This document shows positions 1-11,205 of a DNA stretch of 64,000 bases, piece by piece. The notes under the pieces were generated by a model. It did not search any database. It was not told the origin of the DNA and saw only the letters and a list, made by a program, of their open reading frames with translations. The DNA lies in contig CM065303.1 in NCBI GenBank assembly GCA_032871835.1, forward strand, positions 23,252,001 to 23,316,000. The letters are read 5' to 3'. Source of the DNA: Dipteronia dyeriana (Eukaryota; Streptophyta; Magnoliopsida; Sapindales; Sapindaceae). Positions within the stretch are counted from its first letter, which is position 1; the number at the start of each line of letters is the position of its first letter. Both the position numbers and the translations under genes were made by a program.

Positions 1-32
1 GAAAGTCCATTCTACATTACAAAAAGAGATGC

Positions 33-266
33 CTAAGAATCTAAGTCTTCAAGGTCTTCAATCTCTTCGTAGATCATCATAACTACACACAATAACAATA
101 AAACACTTTCCAAGAACAAGTGCATGTGAGGTGAACAAACATAAAAAGCAAATGCACTCAATAAAGCAATATAAACAAATGCATATGCAATTCTCCCTCT
201 AAATGGGTTACTCTCTTTCATGATCTCTCTCCAAAGCATAACCAATGCTCCTCTTATATTTCTCAA
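33..266 (-). pseudogene. Small ORF in Sirevirus-like interior, hydrophobic
   Basis: An open frame of 77 codons beginning in the conserved-looking segment after the CATGACAAAAAGG phrase. It has two hydrophobic stretches (about residues 26-43 and 47-65) and an acidic C-terminus. It lies where Sirevirus-like elements carry post-pol or env-like sequence. I recognise no domain; it may be a remnant of an element-encoded ORF or chance. Function unknown. Confidence 0.25.
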
Positions 267-1107
267 GACTTCTCTCCCTTTTTGTCATGAGATAGGCAAA
301 AGAGCTCCCCTTATCGGGTTGCTTTAGCAAAGAGAACTATTAGCACAATTATGATGCATAATCATATAAACAAACTTTATGCAACACAAGTAATTGAGAG
401 AGATTCAAGGAGTTTTATTTAAAGAAAAATGTGTGACAATGATGCTTTGCAAGCAAGACATGTTGCATTCAAATCCAAAACAAATGGTATTTGGCAAAGC
501 AAACATCAAAAGGTTCCAAAAGAATTCAAACCAATTTGTACCCTTTTGTCAGAAGCAAACAAGATATAGTTTCAAAATTTTGAAAATAAAGAAACTATAT
601 CAATCCTTAAAGGCAAATCAAGACATTGGACCAAAAGATCCTGTTAAATTTTTCCGGATAATTATATGTATGATAGTAGTCTTGTTTCACCTTTAAGAAA
701 AGAGAGAAGATAAATTTGGATATAAAATCCTTATTAATTGCATGGATACAAGATCCTTACTGATTAGTCTTCACTCACACACATTTGCACTAAGGCAATC
801 AAACTCAATTCATGCATATCATTTGAAGCATGTCATAATAAGCAAGTTCGCATGTCATGGAGATAAATTATAGGTCATTCAAATGTACTTTCCCAATTAA
901 ATCTCCTAGTCCAAAAATGCATTTTTGAACATAAATATGACATGGATTGCAAACAAAGCAATGGTGCACACTTATTAAGAAAAACATATAAGCATATGTG
1001 CAACCAAGAATCTCAAGCAATTAACAAAATAGCATAAAACAAATTAACTTTTTGCACATATCAAATCATGCAAGTTCGCTCTCTTTGCTTGAGCTTCCCA
1101 AATAGGG
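267..1107. other. Non-coding interior of the Sirevirus-like remnant
   Basis: AT-rich sequence without a supported coding region. By position it should hold pol, but no RT, integrase or RNase H motif is visible on either strand, supporting a large internal deletion. Confidence 0.5.
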
Positions 1108-2634
1108 TCACAAACCAAACCGTATATTGGACTCAATAGTATCCAAGTGTGACATATGATCATGATTGCACTCGGGTTCAATCTTTCTAACCCACCTCGA
1201 TTCCACCTTTTTAATTTTAGTGGTCAAAATCTTCAAGTCTCTAGGTTTCCTATAATCATGCAAATTAGCCTTACGGTTCATTTTCTTTTCTCTCATGCTA
1301 TCAATTCTACATTTTATAATGTAGTCAATGCATTTTGGTCGAATGTGACCAATCATACCACAATAATGATAAGTAGGTAAAAAAGAAGAATTCATACCAT
1401 TGCATTTAGTTCTCATTGAGGCATGATCATGTTGATGAGTTTGTCTTTGATGTTGCACCGGTTGGATTGTACTTGGAACATTCACCGGATGTTGGTGCAT
1501 TTGTGGTTGAGCATGAGTGACTTGCCTCAAAGGTTGATTGATCATTGATTGAGGCATCCTCAAGGGTTGAGGTTAAGCTTGTTTCCTTTGAAGCATCTTC
1601 AAGGTTAAGCTCTTATAAGATTCACCCATAACAAGAATCTTCTTGGGGTGTTGAGACCTAGATGGACAAATATGAACAATCTCTTTCACAATTGTAGTTT
1701 TGTCCAAGGATGATGTGGTCTCACCATGTACAAGAACAAGCCATTGCTTTTCATTTGTCTTTAATTCAATGCCAATCATTTCTGAACCCGAAGTCATCAT
1801 AGCAATTGTATTTCTTGCATCTTCAAGTTCCATCTTCAACTTGCCTTCACTTTCTTTTACACATCTCACTCCTTCATCCAAGTGAGTCAACTTGGCTTGT
1901 AGTTGAAGATTATCCTTTTCCAATCTAAGGATATCATTATCTTTCTCCATCAAGGACTTTTGAAGAGAATCAACTAACTCTTGATAATCAACCACATTAT
2001 CACAAGAGTTCCCGGATCATGTGTCATTGCTATCAAGGCTTCTCCCACTTGTGCTTGAGAGAGTCATATCATCAAGTCTTGCTTCACTCAAGCATGCTCC
2101 ACTTCCGTTTCCAAACTCCAAGTCACTAATTTTGAACTCTTCAAGTGACACACATTTGATGGTGGCTTTTGTTTCTTCATGGTAGGAAACCGGAAATGCA
2201 AGGTAGTTGTTCACACACTCATCCGAGCTTGTGGAACAACTTTCAATAACTTCTTCTTCGCTAACACATCGAGTAACGATCATACCAACTCCTTCATTCT
2301 TATACTTCAAGTTACTACACTTGGAGGCATTGTGGCCAATTCCGCCACATTCAAGGCAATGGTCACTTTTCCTTGACATTTTCTTTTCCTCCTTCGCTTT
2401 GGAGGTCATACCCTTCTTTTGAGATTTTGTGAATCTCTTAAATCTCTTAACGATGAGAGTCATCTCCTCATCGGAGTCATAATCCTTCCTCTCAACATTA
2501 GAGGTCAATCTAGCAATACCCGCTCTAAGTGTTTCACTCTCACACATGGTGTTTAGTGAATGAATGAATGCAAATGAAATGCAAAGACCAAAATGCACAA
2601 AAATGCAAGACACACAAATAAGAGCTTGGATCAC
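1108..2634 (-). pseudogene. Gag-like ORF of Sirevirus-like element, two in-frame stops
   Basis: One reading frame runs from 2634 (or the more natural ATG at 2547) down to 1108, broken only by stops near 2017 and 1573. It contains a basic/acidic segment (DEEMTLIVKRFKRF), a complete CCHC knuckle CLECGGIGHNASKC near 2320-2365, a predicted coiled coil rich in Lys, Glu and Leu (1800-1995), and a second knuckle-like motif YHYCGMIGHIRPKC near 1330-1375 whose first Cys is replaced. The second motif type normally sits just upstream of the protease in this lineage, but here the frame ends soon after. Only about 110 bp separate the primer site from the first ATG, so the usual N-terminal gag domain appears to be missing. 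Confidence 0.6.
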
Positions 2635-2654
2635 CTAAGTATGTCTATGCACCT

Positions 2655-2666
2655 GCTCTGATACCA
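2655..2666 (-). promoter_or_regulatory. Primer-binding site (initiator Met-tRNA type)
   Basis: The minus strand reads TGGTATCAGAGC, the classic copia primer-binding site complementary to the 3' end of initiator tRNA-Met. It lies two bases inside the LTR end at 2669, which fixes element orientation and the LTR boundary. Confidence 0.9.
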
Positions 2667-2668
2667 AT

Positions 2669-4900
2669 TGAAAATTCCCTAAAGCGTGTGTCTAATAACC
2701 TAGAGGGGAGTAAATAGGTTTTAATCAAGTCAATTGCCAATTTTTCTTGATTAGTCAATATTCAAAATTCACCCAATAAAACAAACATACAACATCAAGT
2801 GTAAAGTGCGGAAATATAAACAACACAAGATGTATACGTGGAAACCCTCAAAATGGAAAAAACTACGGGTTGTTAAATGCGCCACACTCAATCCCAGAAA
2901 TCCACTATATGAGTACAAAGTTACACCCTCAAGTGATACTCGGACTCTCACTCTCGACAACCTCAGGCTATGGTCACTACCACTCACCACCCTTGGTTCA
3001 GTCCCTAGTGATATCCCCTGATCCACTACTCATAGCGTGAGCACCTTCTACTCTACCCCTTAGGCCTTTTACAATGGATACCCGAACAATTGCTTGCCAA
3101 CCCACCCTTGGTTGCAAGGCTTCTCTTGCTTGTGCAACTTCACACCGAAGCCACAAGACTTTGACTCAATGAAGAGTATATTGTCTAAGTGTATATATGA
3201 CACTATGCTCAAATGCAATTATGTGTAGGACTAAACACAAAATGCTTAACTAGATGTAGATAATGAAATTAAACATCCTAGTTATCAAACAATACTTGTG
3301 TGCCCATACAAAGGACTTCATTAGATGTGTAGATAAAATCTAACAACCTAATTGTCAATAAAAGTCTAACCAACACAAGTTGTCAACAACAAACAATCAA
3401 AGGCAATTTTGCAATCAATAAATACAATTAATAAGGCATAAGCAATAATGTCTAAACGCAATACATAAAGACTTAACTAGATATGAACATGCAATATTAC
3501 AATCTAGTTATCAAACAAAGCCACTTCAACATATGTTTTCATTAAGCATGACATGATCATTAATGTAATCATCAAAATTATATTAATATGACCTAATTAG
3601 CTAGAGGCAAATATGACCTATATGCTAGCTATCACAATTCAAACCTCAAACATGTCATGACTTCAATAAATATGCAATTAATATGAAGAAATACTAATTT
3701 AAGCAATAAATGACATGTTTTGGCAAGCTAGAACAATAAACGAACAACAATGGTGGTTCTACTTACCAATTAATGAAAACCCATGCTTGGAATGATGCTT
3801 GAATGCAAGATGAAGATGAGTTTGGGGTCTCTAATGGAGGTTCTCTCACTCTAAAATTGTGTTCTTCGAGCTCTCAAGAAGCAAGGAAGAAGAAGAGTAC
3901 ATATATAAAAAAGCCCTATACAAAACGACATCGTTTTGGACTTGGGAAACAAAGTCCCGTCATGATCGTTGTGCGTGCCGCTGGCAAGGCAAATGTCTAG
4001 TCCGCTGTCCAGACAGTATGGCACTGCTGGACATCACCACTGCCTAGGTTGCTGGCTAGGCATGTGCACCAAAAGCGGTCTAGGGGTACACGCCTTACAG
4101 CACAACATCTCGAGCTTCGAGTGACCCAAAACATGACCAAACGACATCCAAACCTTTTGTTTAATATACCGTTGGAAAGGTATGGAAGTCTACTTTGTAC
4201 TCCAATTTATAAAACATAATTTGGATAACTGTAAAAAACTTATGGTCATTTTAGTGACCAAAGGTCATAAACGGACAACAACAGAGATGCCCTGTTTTTG
4301 TGGTTACTTTGGAGATTTCAAAACCAATCCAAAAGATCATGAAATATTACGAATAATATACCGTTGGAAAGGTATGGGTGTCTAGTTTGTATAGAAATTT
4401 TCAAAGTTTATTTTGAATCATTTTATAAAAAGATATGGTCACAAGACTGTACAAAGGTCAGTTTTTAAAAACATTTAAATCATTAAAATACAACTCTTTT
4501 GAAACTAGACACCTTACTCCATATAACCAAACCAAGAGAAGAATGAGACCTTCTCATATGGTCACTCAAAACGCTAAAAAAAGGGCACCATCTTGCAAGC
4601 ACGAACACAACACAATATCACACTTAAATCTATAAATGAAGTGCAAGTGTGATTGTGAAGACATGCACACATATAAACAATACCAACACAAATGCAAGAT
4701 CAACAAAGCATTCATGAGCTGTGTGTGTGCACCTAAACTCTTCAAGAGACAAAGTCATGTGAATATAACTTTTGCTCTTGAAGTCATGGAGATGCTTGGA
4801 AGCATGCCAATGAGGACCGAAGCTACCCATTGCACAATCATCCCCAATGTGGTGTGGTTTGTCATGAAATAAGTCAATCATAAATAGAGGTCCTTACACA
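2669..4900 (-). repeat. LTR of the Sirevirus-like element (outer end uncertain)
   Basis: On the plus strand the LTR begins TGAAAATTCCC at 2669, next to the primer site; read on the minus strand it therefore ends in ...CA. It includes the phrase CCTAGAGGGGAGTAAATAGG (2700-2719), typical of Sirevirus LTRs. It contains an internal near-duplicate of about 30 bp (ATACCGTTGGAAAGGTATGG) at about 4168 and 4358. The far end is not defined because no second LTR is present for comparison; a CA near 4880-4900 is only a candidate. No host gene is supported inside. Confidence 0.5.
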
Positions 4901-5017
4901 ATCATATAGGAAAATGCATCATATCATATCAATTTTCTTTTTTTTTCTTTGTAAATATTTAATTATTTTTCATTTAATTTGTATTTAATAAAAAAATAAT
5001 GTTTAATTTTTTATTTT
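4901..5017. other. AT-rich spacer before the Tat element
   Basis: Short AT-rich flank. The five bases before the LTR (ATTTT, 5013-5017) do not match those after the other end of the structure (GTACT, 15977-15981), so there is no simple target-site duplication. Confidence 0.5.
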
Positions 5018-5900
5018 TGTCGTATGTGAATTTTACAAAGCATACACGTCATTGATAGGAATGAGAAAATTGCCAGGTGGACATCCAAATAGGCGCTTAA
5101 AAAATATTCTACCAGACATCATAAAGAAGAGGTCTGAGTAAACAAATATTAAAGCAAAACCTGCTCGGGGTCAACTAAACTGCTCGGAATCAATTTAACA
5201 TACTCAGGGCTAGCAGGATGCATTTTCTACTAGGGATCAGGAGACGTCACTCGGGATCAGCACACATCATATCCTACTCAAGATGAACATAACAAAACCG
5301 AGTCAAAAGCCTAGCGAGCAGTTCACGAGTTGAGTCGCACAAGGATCCTCATCAAAGAGGAACTCTATAGAAGAAAGAGAATGTCAAGCATAAAGGGTTC
5401 CTTATCCGAGAACACCTCTATTTCTTCAAAAAGACTACGCTCTTATAAGGAAATAAGTCCTAATTGGACTGCACTACTAAAATCCCATTCGATTTCAATA
5501 CAAGAATCTGAAACAGGAAAGAAGACAATCAACCTCAAGCAAGTAAATAATTGTAATTAAATACAAAGATCTATTACTTGTACGTGGCAGAAAAGGGGCT
5601 CTATAAACATATAAGTAGACCCATAATCTCGCCAGAAAAGATATAGACAAAAGCACACAGCAATCATAGCGTAATATAGAGAGAAAAAATAGAGATCGAG
5701 AGCGTGTAATATTCTAAATTCATAGAGGATTTTGGCTAGGTTGATCATTCAACCACCCGTGGACGTTTCTCCGATCATCGGAGTTTTACCACGTAAAAAA
5801 CTCGTTTCTTGTTTACTTTCTCCTTCTCTCTCTCTTTGAAATCTAAAGTCGAAATCCAATCCTTGTTGGCTTTTCTGATACAATCCAGAAATCAACGTCA
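5018..5900 (+). repeat. Tat element LTR, arm A
   Basis: 883 bp, beginning TGTCGTATGTGAATTTTAC and ending ATCAACGTCA. It was delimited by inverted alignment to 15097-15976 and by the adjoining primer site. A TATA-like CTCTATAAACATATA at about 5599-5613 is a plausible promoter. Divergence from the other copy is about 6-8% by eye over the first ~200 bp, mostly transitions. Confidence 0.88.
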
Positions 5901-5904
5901 ATAA

Positions 5905-5923
5905 TTGGCGCTAGAAGAAGGGG
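5905..5923 (+). promoter_or_regulatory. Primer-binding site, arm A
   Basis: TTGGCGCTAGAAGAAGGGG lies four bases inside the LTR end. TGGCGC is the usual start of Ty3/gypsy Tat-type primer sites; I cannot assign the tRNA with certainty. Confidence 0.65.
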
Positions 5924-5950
5924 TTTGAACCTCTGATTTAATTAATAGCC

Positions 5951-7419
5951 ATGACAGGAAGCAGAAGCAATTCTGGGAATGGCCAAAAGTCACCGGATAA
6001 ACTCCATGTTGGCAGTACATCACGAGATCCTATAGCAAACACGAAAAACCAACCCACACACGTGGTAGGGATCCAGCAAGTTCCTCCAACCAACAGAGAC
6101 TTGACGCTGCGTTTCCTAGAGGTGTTGCAGCAATTGGTGGCAGACTCAGCAAGGGAAGGGGTTGATCTATTGACTGCAGAAGCACAAACTATTTATCTAC
6201 TGGCTGTAAAAGTGCAGACTCCTAATCTTCCACCTGTAAGGCCAGGAATAACTATGCCAAAAACCGAAAGGAACTCTACCCCAATCAACCAGACTGGACG
6301 TGAAACGCCTGAAGAGGAATAACCACACCAGAAGCATAACCGGGATCAGACAGTATGTGCTAGACACCGTAAATATGACCGGCATAGAGATCGATCATCA
6401 TCAGAAGATAGTGATCGGCACCATCGCAAGCGTCATCACAGAATTATATGAGAAACTCGACATCAGAGTGAAGAGCTAGAAAGAGGAATCACGATCACCC
6501 AGTGGTTTAACCGTCGGGGACGCTCGGTGGGAAACAGAGATGTTATAATCCAAAGCCTAACTCGAGAAGTCGAGAATAACAGGCGTCAGATGGATGCATT
6601 GGTCAGACATTATGGCTATAACGATTTATTTGACGATGACTCTGACAGTCCATTCACCAGGGAAATCTTACGAATCTCTTTCCCAGAAAGGTTCAGGATG
6701 CCTCACGTGGAGCAGTTCAAGAAAGATCCGGACCCGAAGGAGCACGTCAGACGATATAAAAGTGATATGGCTCAGTATGCCCACAACGATCCATTGCTAT
6801 GTCTTAACTTTCCATAAAATCTGGGAGATATGGGTTCAAGGTGGTTCGAGAGGTTGCCCCTAGCAAGCATCAAAAATTTCAGTGAACTGAGCAGGAGTTC
6901 TCAAGGCAACTCCTGAGTAATGTTCACAGAAAAAAATCAGTGGCTCACCTTGCTAAAATAAAACAAGGAAAAGATGAGTCACTGAAGAAATACCTGGGGA
7001 GATTCGGCCAAGCGGTATCAGAGATTGGCAATGCAAAAGATGAAGCAATAATCTTTGCATTCATCAACAACTTGTAGAATGGACGGTTATCTTTTGATTT
7101 AAGAAGAGCTCGGTTGACCAGGTATACTGACATGATGGATATGGCGGAAGGATACGCACTGGCCGAGGAAAAAGAGTTAGCTATCGGAGGAAGCTATATG
7201 CAAGGAGGAAAGCCCAAGCAGAAGGATATCGAATCCAATGGACAGAATTAAAAGGGAAAACAGACGGGAAATGGTAAGAAGAAAAGCAAAGACGGGGGTA
7301 ATGAGCGTAATGCTGAAAAATCCATTGAGAAATACTGAGGCAGATACACCAATTATACCCCTCTTCGGAAAAAAACAAGAGGAAATCTTGGCCATCCTAG
7401 AAGAGAAGAATATGGTGCA
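5951..7419 (+). pseudogene. Tat gag, arm A, truncated and with stops
   Basis: The frame starts at ATG 5951 with a low-complexity N-terminus like that of the other copy. The retrotransposon gag domain follows at about 6650-7180 (FPERFRMPHVEQF, then DPKEHVRRYKSDMAQYAHND and WFERLPLASIKNFSELS). In-frame stops occur at 6320, about 6447 and 6815, and frameshifts follow. Compared with arm B, about 12 residues around GPGITMP are missing. Homology with arm B ends at 7419, before the zinc-knuckle region, so this copy lacks its nucleic-acid-binding end and all of pol. Confidence 0.8.
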
Positions 7420-7492
7420 TCTTATGTAAGCTACCCTTAACTCCTTTAATTTTTTGCTTGTTTGCCAGATTTCTAATTGTATTCCTTTGCAG
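7420..7492 (+). other. Intron-like segment at the fold-back junction
   Basis: Immediately after the break in gag homology lies TTAT|GTAAGC (GT at 7426), a T-rich tract and TTTGCAG ending at 7492, just before the ATG of the coiled-coil ORF. This looks like a short intron (about 67 bp) whose upstream exon was lost at the junction. Splicing the truncated gag frame to the ORF would not keep frame. Confidence 0.4.
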
Positions 7493-8344
7493 ATGGTGGC
7501 CGAATTTGCTGAGCTAGTTCAGACGCAGCTACATCAAGCTGATCGAATAAGGCGTCTGGAGGCTCAGCTAAAGGAAAGTGAGGATAGCCGAGCTCGGGTC
7601 AAAACGGCTTACCAATAGGAGGTTGGTTCTGCACAAATATTTATCGACCATTGTCTGGCGAAGCAAGTTAAGGTCGAGGAGAGAGCGTCTTTGGCAGAGG
7701 AGAAGGCAGCATCACTTCAAAATCTCTTATCCTCTACCGAAGAATCCATGCTTAAGACCGAGCAGGCGACGGAGCAGTTGAGGTCGGCGTACGATCAAAA
7801 AATTAAAAACTTGGAGCGCCAAGTGTTGACAGTTGAATCCTTATCCCGTGAGGCCAAGCTGGAACTTGAAGTACAAGGGGTGGATCGCTTTAAAAGATCC
7901 CCTGTTTATGATGCCCTACTCCTTTTGGAGTTTCAGCACAGGCTAGTTTCAACCGGTGAGTTCTTTAAAGTTAAGAATATGGCGACTGAGAAGGCCCGAG
8001 CCAATTGGGAGCTGTCAATCAAACATCACGTAGACCGGTCCTTGGAGTCTCTTTGGACTCAGATAAAGGAATGAAGAGCTTACTGCCACAGCCAAGGCAA
8101 AGAGCCCATTCCCATGCACTTAGAAATTCCATCTGAACACTCCCTCTCGACCTTTTACGCTAGTCAAGAGTCGGTCGAGGGTGTGGTACCAGATGTTGGG
8201 CCGGTCCCGAGTGAGGATTACAGTCAATGGATGGATGATACTGTCGATACTATTGCTTGGCCGTCTAACGAAAGCCTGCTCCGTGAATACGAGATGGTGC
8301 CAGACCCGAGTATCGGTAAAAGCTTGAAATCCTTACAACCTTAA
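7493..8344 (+). pseudogene. Antisense extra ORF of Tat element, coiled-coil protein
   Basis: A single frame of 284 codons from ATG 7493 to TAA 8344 with two internal stops (TAG at 7616, TGA at 8072). It is antisense to pol of the same element and lies beyond the end of pol. The product has a strongly coiled-coil first half (heptad-like runs around RRLEAQLKESEDSR, SLAEEKAASLQNLL and KIKNLERQVLTVESLS), then a conserved-looking segment (SPVYDALLLLEFQHRLVSTG) and an acidic C-terminal tail. Some Ogre/Tat elements carry an extra ORF between pol and the 3' LTR in antisense orientation; I infer this is one. Its function is unknown in the family. The 5' part was probably cut off at 7420. Confidence 0.6.
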
Positions 8345-8439
8345 TTTTTATATACTGTAACCATTTTTTTAAGAGATCAATAAAATTCTATTTTATTCTG
8401 AATTGAATGGTTTTGATCTTGTTCATTGCTAATTGTTGT

Positions 8440-8830
8440 CGGGTGTTTTATTAAACTGGCTGACGTTTGGGTAACTTAACTGAGTCTTATTAAACCGATC
8501 GTTACCCGAATAACTTAGATGCCAAGTATCTTATTAAACTGGCTCTTCAATGTTCAGGTAACTTAACCGAGTATCTTATTAAACCTGTTGTTACCCGAAT
8601 GACTTTAATTGTCAAGTATCTTATTAAACTGGCTATTTGATATTCGGGTAACTTAACCGAGTATCTTATTAAACCGGTTGTTACCCGAATGACTTTAATT
8701 GCCAAGTATCTTATTAAAATGGGTCTTCGATGTTCGGGTAACTTAACCGAGTATCTTATTAAACCGGTTGTTACCCGAATGACTTTAATTGCCAAGTATA
8801 TTATTAAACCGGCTCTTTATTATTAACCGA
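8440..8830 (+). repeat. 90-bp tandem repeat in the Tat 3' untranslated region
   Basis: About 4.3 copies of a 90-bp unit. The phrase ACTTAACCGAGTATCTTATT starts at 8561, 8651 and 8741, and a diverged copy starts at 8473. Each unit itself contains two related half-motifs, (A/T)TATTAAAC(C/T)GG and TACCCGAAT/TTCGGGTA, the latter pair inverted. Tandem arrays in the region between pol and the 3' LTR are known in Ogre/Tat elements and have been linked to the birth of satellite repeats. Confidence 0.92.
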
Positions 8831-9358
8831 GTCATCTTAAAATAGGCAAGTTTATACTTGTGTTTCATACCCGGTTGCTACCCGAACATTACATCAAGGC
8901 TTACCATGATCATATGTTCGAGTCCTTACGCAATACCAATGACGTCTCCCTAATTTTTATACGTAAGGGTTTGCCGAATCGTTGAGCTCTTTAAATAAAA
9001 ATTGCTCAACACAGCTACGCATTTCACCGGAATTTCTCCCGATAGCGTCCCGAGTATTTTTCCAGAATCTGGTGTATCAGGTTTGTCTTTTTGCTAAGGT
9101 CGATTTGACCTTGCTCGGCTGGCATGCTCCTTCGAGCTTCACCTCCCATTCGGGATTTGATGGTCCTGAGTATTCTATTTGCATGTTCTTATTATCATGT
9201 TCTTCCATATGCTCTTATTATCATACGCTTTCTTTCGAAAATCCCGAGTAATTTTTATTTATCACTGCAAAATCAACAGATTTAAATTCCACAGCTAATA
9301 TTAATCCTAACTAATACTGTCATGACTAAAAAAAAAGAACAAAAAGACAAAAAATAAT
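8831..9358. other. Untranslated spacer between tandem repeat and pol end
   Basis: No supported gene. On the minus strand this is the segment just downstream of the integrase stop. It contains a run of A on the plus strand (about 9328-9336) and further Tat-type 3' untranslated sequence. Confidence 0.5.
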
Positions 9359-10608
9359 TTAAGGATAGAAACTCTTCAGATATTGGGCATTGCATGGTCG
9401 GGGTAAAACCCCTCCATTGGGTCGTGCAATCCAATATGTTCCATGACCAGCTATTCCCTCAATCTTGTATGGGCCTTCCCATTTATCAGCCAGGGAACTT
9501 GCGGTTTTATTTTTTGTGTTCAATGACACCTTCCTGAGTACCAGATCTCCTAGCTGGAATTTTCTGACCCCAATATGAGAGTTGTAGTGGCGAGCTACTT
9601 TTTACTGATATGCCATATTTCTTATTCGGGACTTCTCTCTTTTCTCTTCTAGTTCATCCAGACTTTGTATTAGCATATCAACGTTCTATTCTTCATCGTA
9701 TAGCCTGATCCGGGGTGATGCATACGATGTTTCTATGGGGATAACAGCTTCTGTTCCGAATGCTAAAGTGTACGAAGTCTCTCCTGTTGAAGTCTCTCTT
9801 GTTGAATTTCTTGATGTCATCCGGTATACCCATAATACTTCGGGAAGGTTTTCAACCCAGCTTCCTTTTTTGGCATCTAACTTTGCTTTGATAGTGTGTT
9901 TGATGATTTTATTTACTGCTTCTACCTGTCCATTTGTTTGAGGGTGGGCCGGTCTGGCATAGTAATTAGCAATCTGATATTCCTTGCACGGCTGTCTGAA
10001 TTTTAGGTTATCAAATTGGGTACCGTTGTCAATGATTATAGTGTATGGAACTCCAAACCTATAAAGTATATTCTTTTTCACAAAATTTGTGGTGTTTGCT
10101 TCTGTGATATGCAGTACTGCTTCAGCTTCTGCCCACTTTGTTAAATAGTTAACAGCTACTATTGCGTGTTTTGCTCCACCCCCTGTTCCAGCTGGCATTG
10201 GGCCAATCAGGTCTAAACTCCACATGGCGAATGGCCATGGGGCTGTGAGGTTTTTGAGTTTTTCAAGAGGCTGTCGGATATCGTTGGCAATTCTTTGACA
10301 AGTATTGCAATTTTTCGACCACTGGTGTGCATCTGAGAAAAGTGAGGCCAATAATAGCCTTGCTTGAGCACCTTATGTGCCAAACTTCTACCCCTAGTGT
10401 GGTTTCTGCAAACTCCTCCGTGGATCTCCTGAAGTATTCGATGTGCATCTTTTTCTGGTACACATTTCTGGAGAGCTTGGGAAAACCCTCTTCTGTATAA
10501 TTCTCCTCTGATCAAGGTGTACCTTGTTGATCGATACCTGATGCACTTTGCTAATACGGGATCTTCAGGGAGCACACCTTCTTTCAGGAACCTTTTCAGC
10601 TGAATCAT
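9359..10608 (-). pseudogene. Tat integrase, frameshifted
   Basis: From right to left: the integrase zinc-binding region (H..H..C..C spread over IHGGVCRNHTRG, LAHKVL and NCNTCQR), the catalytic core with the three acidic positions (SLDLIGPMP, IIDNGTQF, NGQVEAVNK), and the C-terminal part (GDLVLRKVSLN, WEGPYKIEG, YLKSFYP) ending at a TAA at 9359-9361. There is a frameshift near 10280, where the zinc-finger part passes into the core, plus stops at about 9683 and in MAYQ*K. The catalytic triad residues are visible but the gene cannot give a single protein. Confidence 0.85.
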
Positions 10609-10799
10609 TCAACCGTCTTGCGGTGTTCGGATTTCTAAAATTTCTAAGTGATTCGGTTCAGCTGTACTCGGTTTAAGGAGATGTACGACCGGAATGGTCT
10701 TCGGTTTGATTATGGTTGTCACTAACGCTAGTTTAGACAATGCGTCTGCCTTTTCATTTTCCTCCCTGGGATCTGAGCAATCTTGTATTCTTTAAATTT

Positions 10800-11168
10800 T
10801 TAGAGGAGTTGTTTTGCGATGTCACCGTAGGCTATCATACCTTCATCTTTGGCTTGGTACTCGTCCATGACCTGATTGACAACTACCTGTGAATCGCTGA
10901 ATATCTCAACTTCGTCTGCCCCGAGAGCTATGCAGACTCTGAGTCCAGCTAATAGTGCCTCGTACTCGGCTTGATTATTAGTTGCTTTGAAATCAAATCT
11001 CATGGCACATTCAACATCATCTTCTTCTGGAGTGCATACTACGATCCCTGCCCCGCTGCCATGAGTGTTTAAAGAACCATCAACATACAGTTTCCATGGG
11101 AAATCTTTACCCAACATTCTTTTTGCTTCTAGGTTTGGTTCTGTGAACTCGGCTATGAAGTCTGCCAC
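10800..11168 (-). pseudogene. Second (archaeal-like) RNase H of the Tat element
   Basis: The frame begins ADFIAEFTEPN and contains LYVDGSLNTHGSGAGIV, NNQAEYEALLAGLR and IFSDSQVVVNQV. These are the D, E and D active-site segments of the extra RNase H that distinguishes Tat-lineage elements from other Ty3/gypsy groups. The domain itself is open for 122 codons, but it is cut off from RT on one side and integrase on the other by stops. Confidence 0.85.
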
Positions 11169-11205
11169 AGCCTGTCCTTTGAGGGATTTTCTGGGGACAT
11201 AATGA

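Larger units (their letters stand above)
1..4900 (-). mobile_element. Sirevirus-like Ty1/copia remnant, minus strand, pol deleted
   Basis: Read on the minus strand the order is LTR (right, from 2669), primer-binding site, gag-like ORF and then a non-coding interior running out of the window on the left. The gag ORF has two zinc-knuckle-like motifs and a long coiled-coil stretch, which I associate with the Sirevirus (SIRE/Maximus) branch of copia. The interior left of 1108 has no protease, integrase or RT, so pol is deleted or the element is a non-autonomous derivative. The minus strand near 260-310 carries the phrase CATGACAAAAAGGGAGAG, which resembles the post-pol region of Sireviruses (from memory). 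The outer LTR edge near 4900 is a guess and the left LTR is not in the window. Confidence 0.65.

Noticed and set aside
394..696. 100-codon plus-strand frame in the Sirevirus-like interior
   Set aside because: Antisense to the element, no recognisable motif, low complexity; no support as a gene.
8547..8795. 82-codon minus-strand frame with three internal repeats
   Set aside because: It is the 90-bp tandem repeat read in frame (90 is divisible by 3), not a repeat protein.
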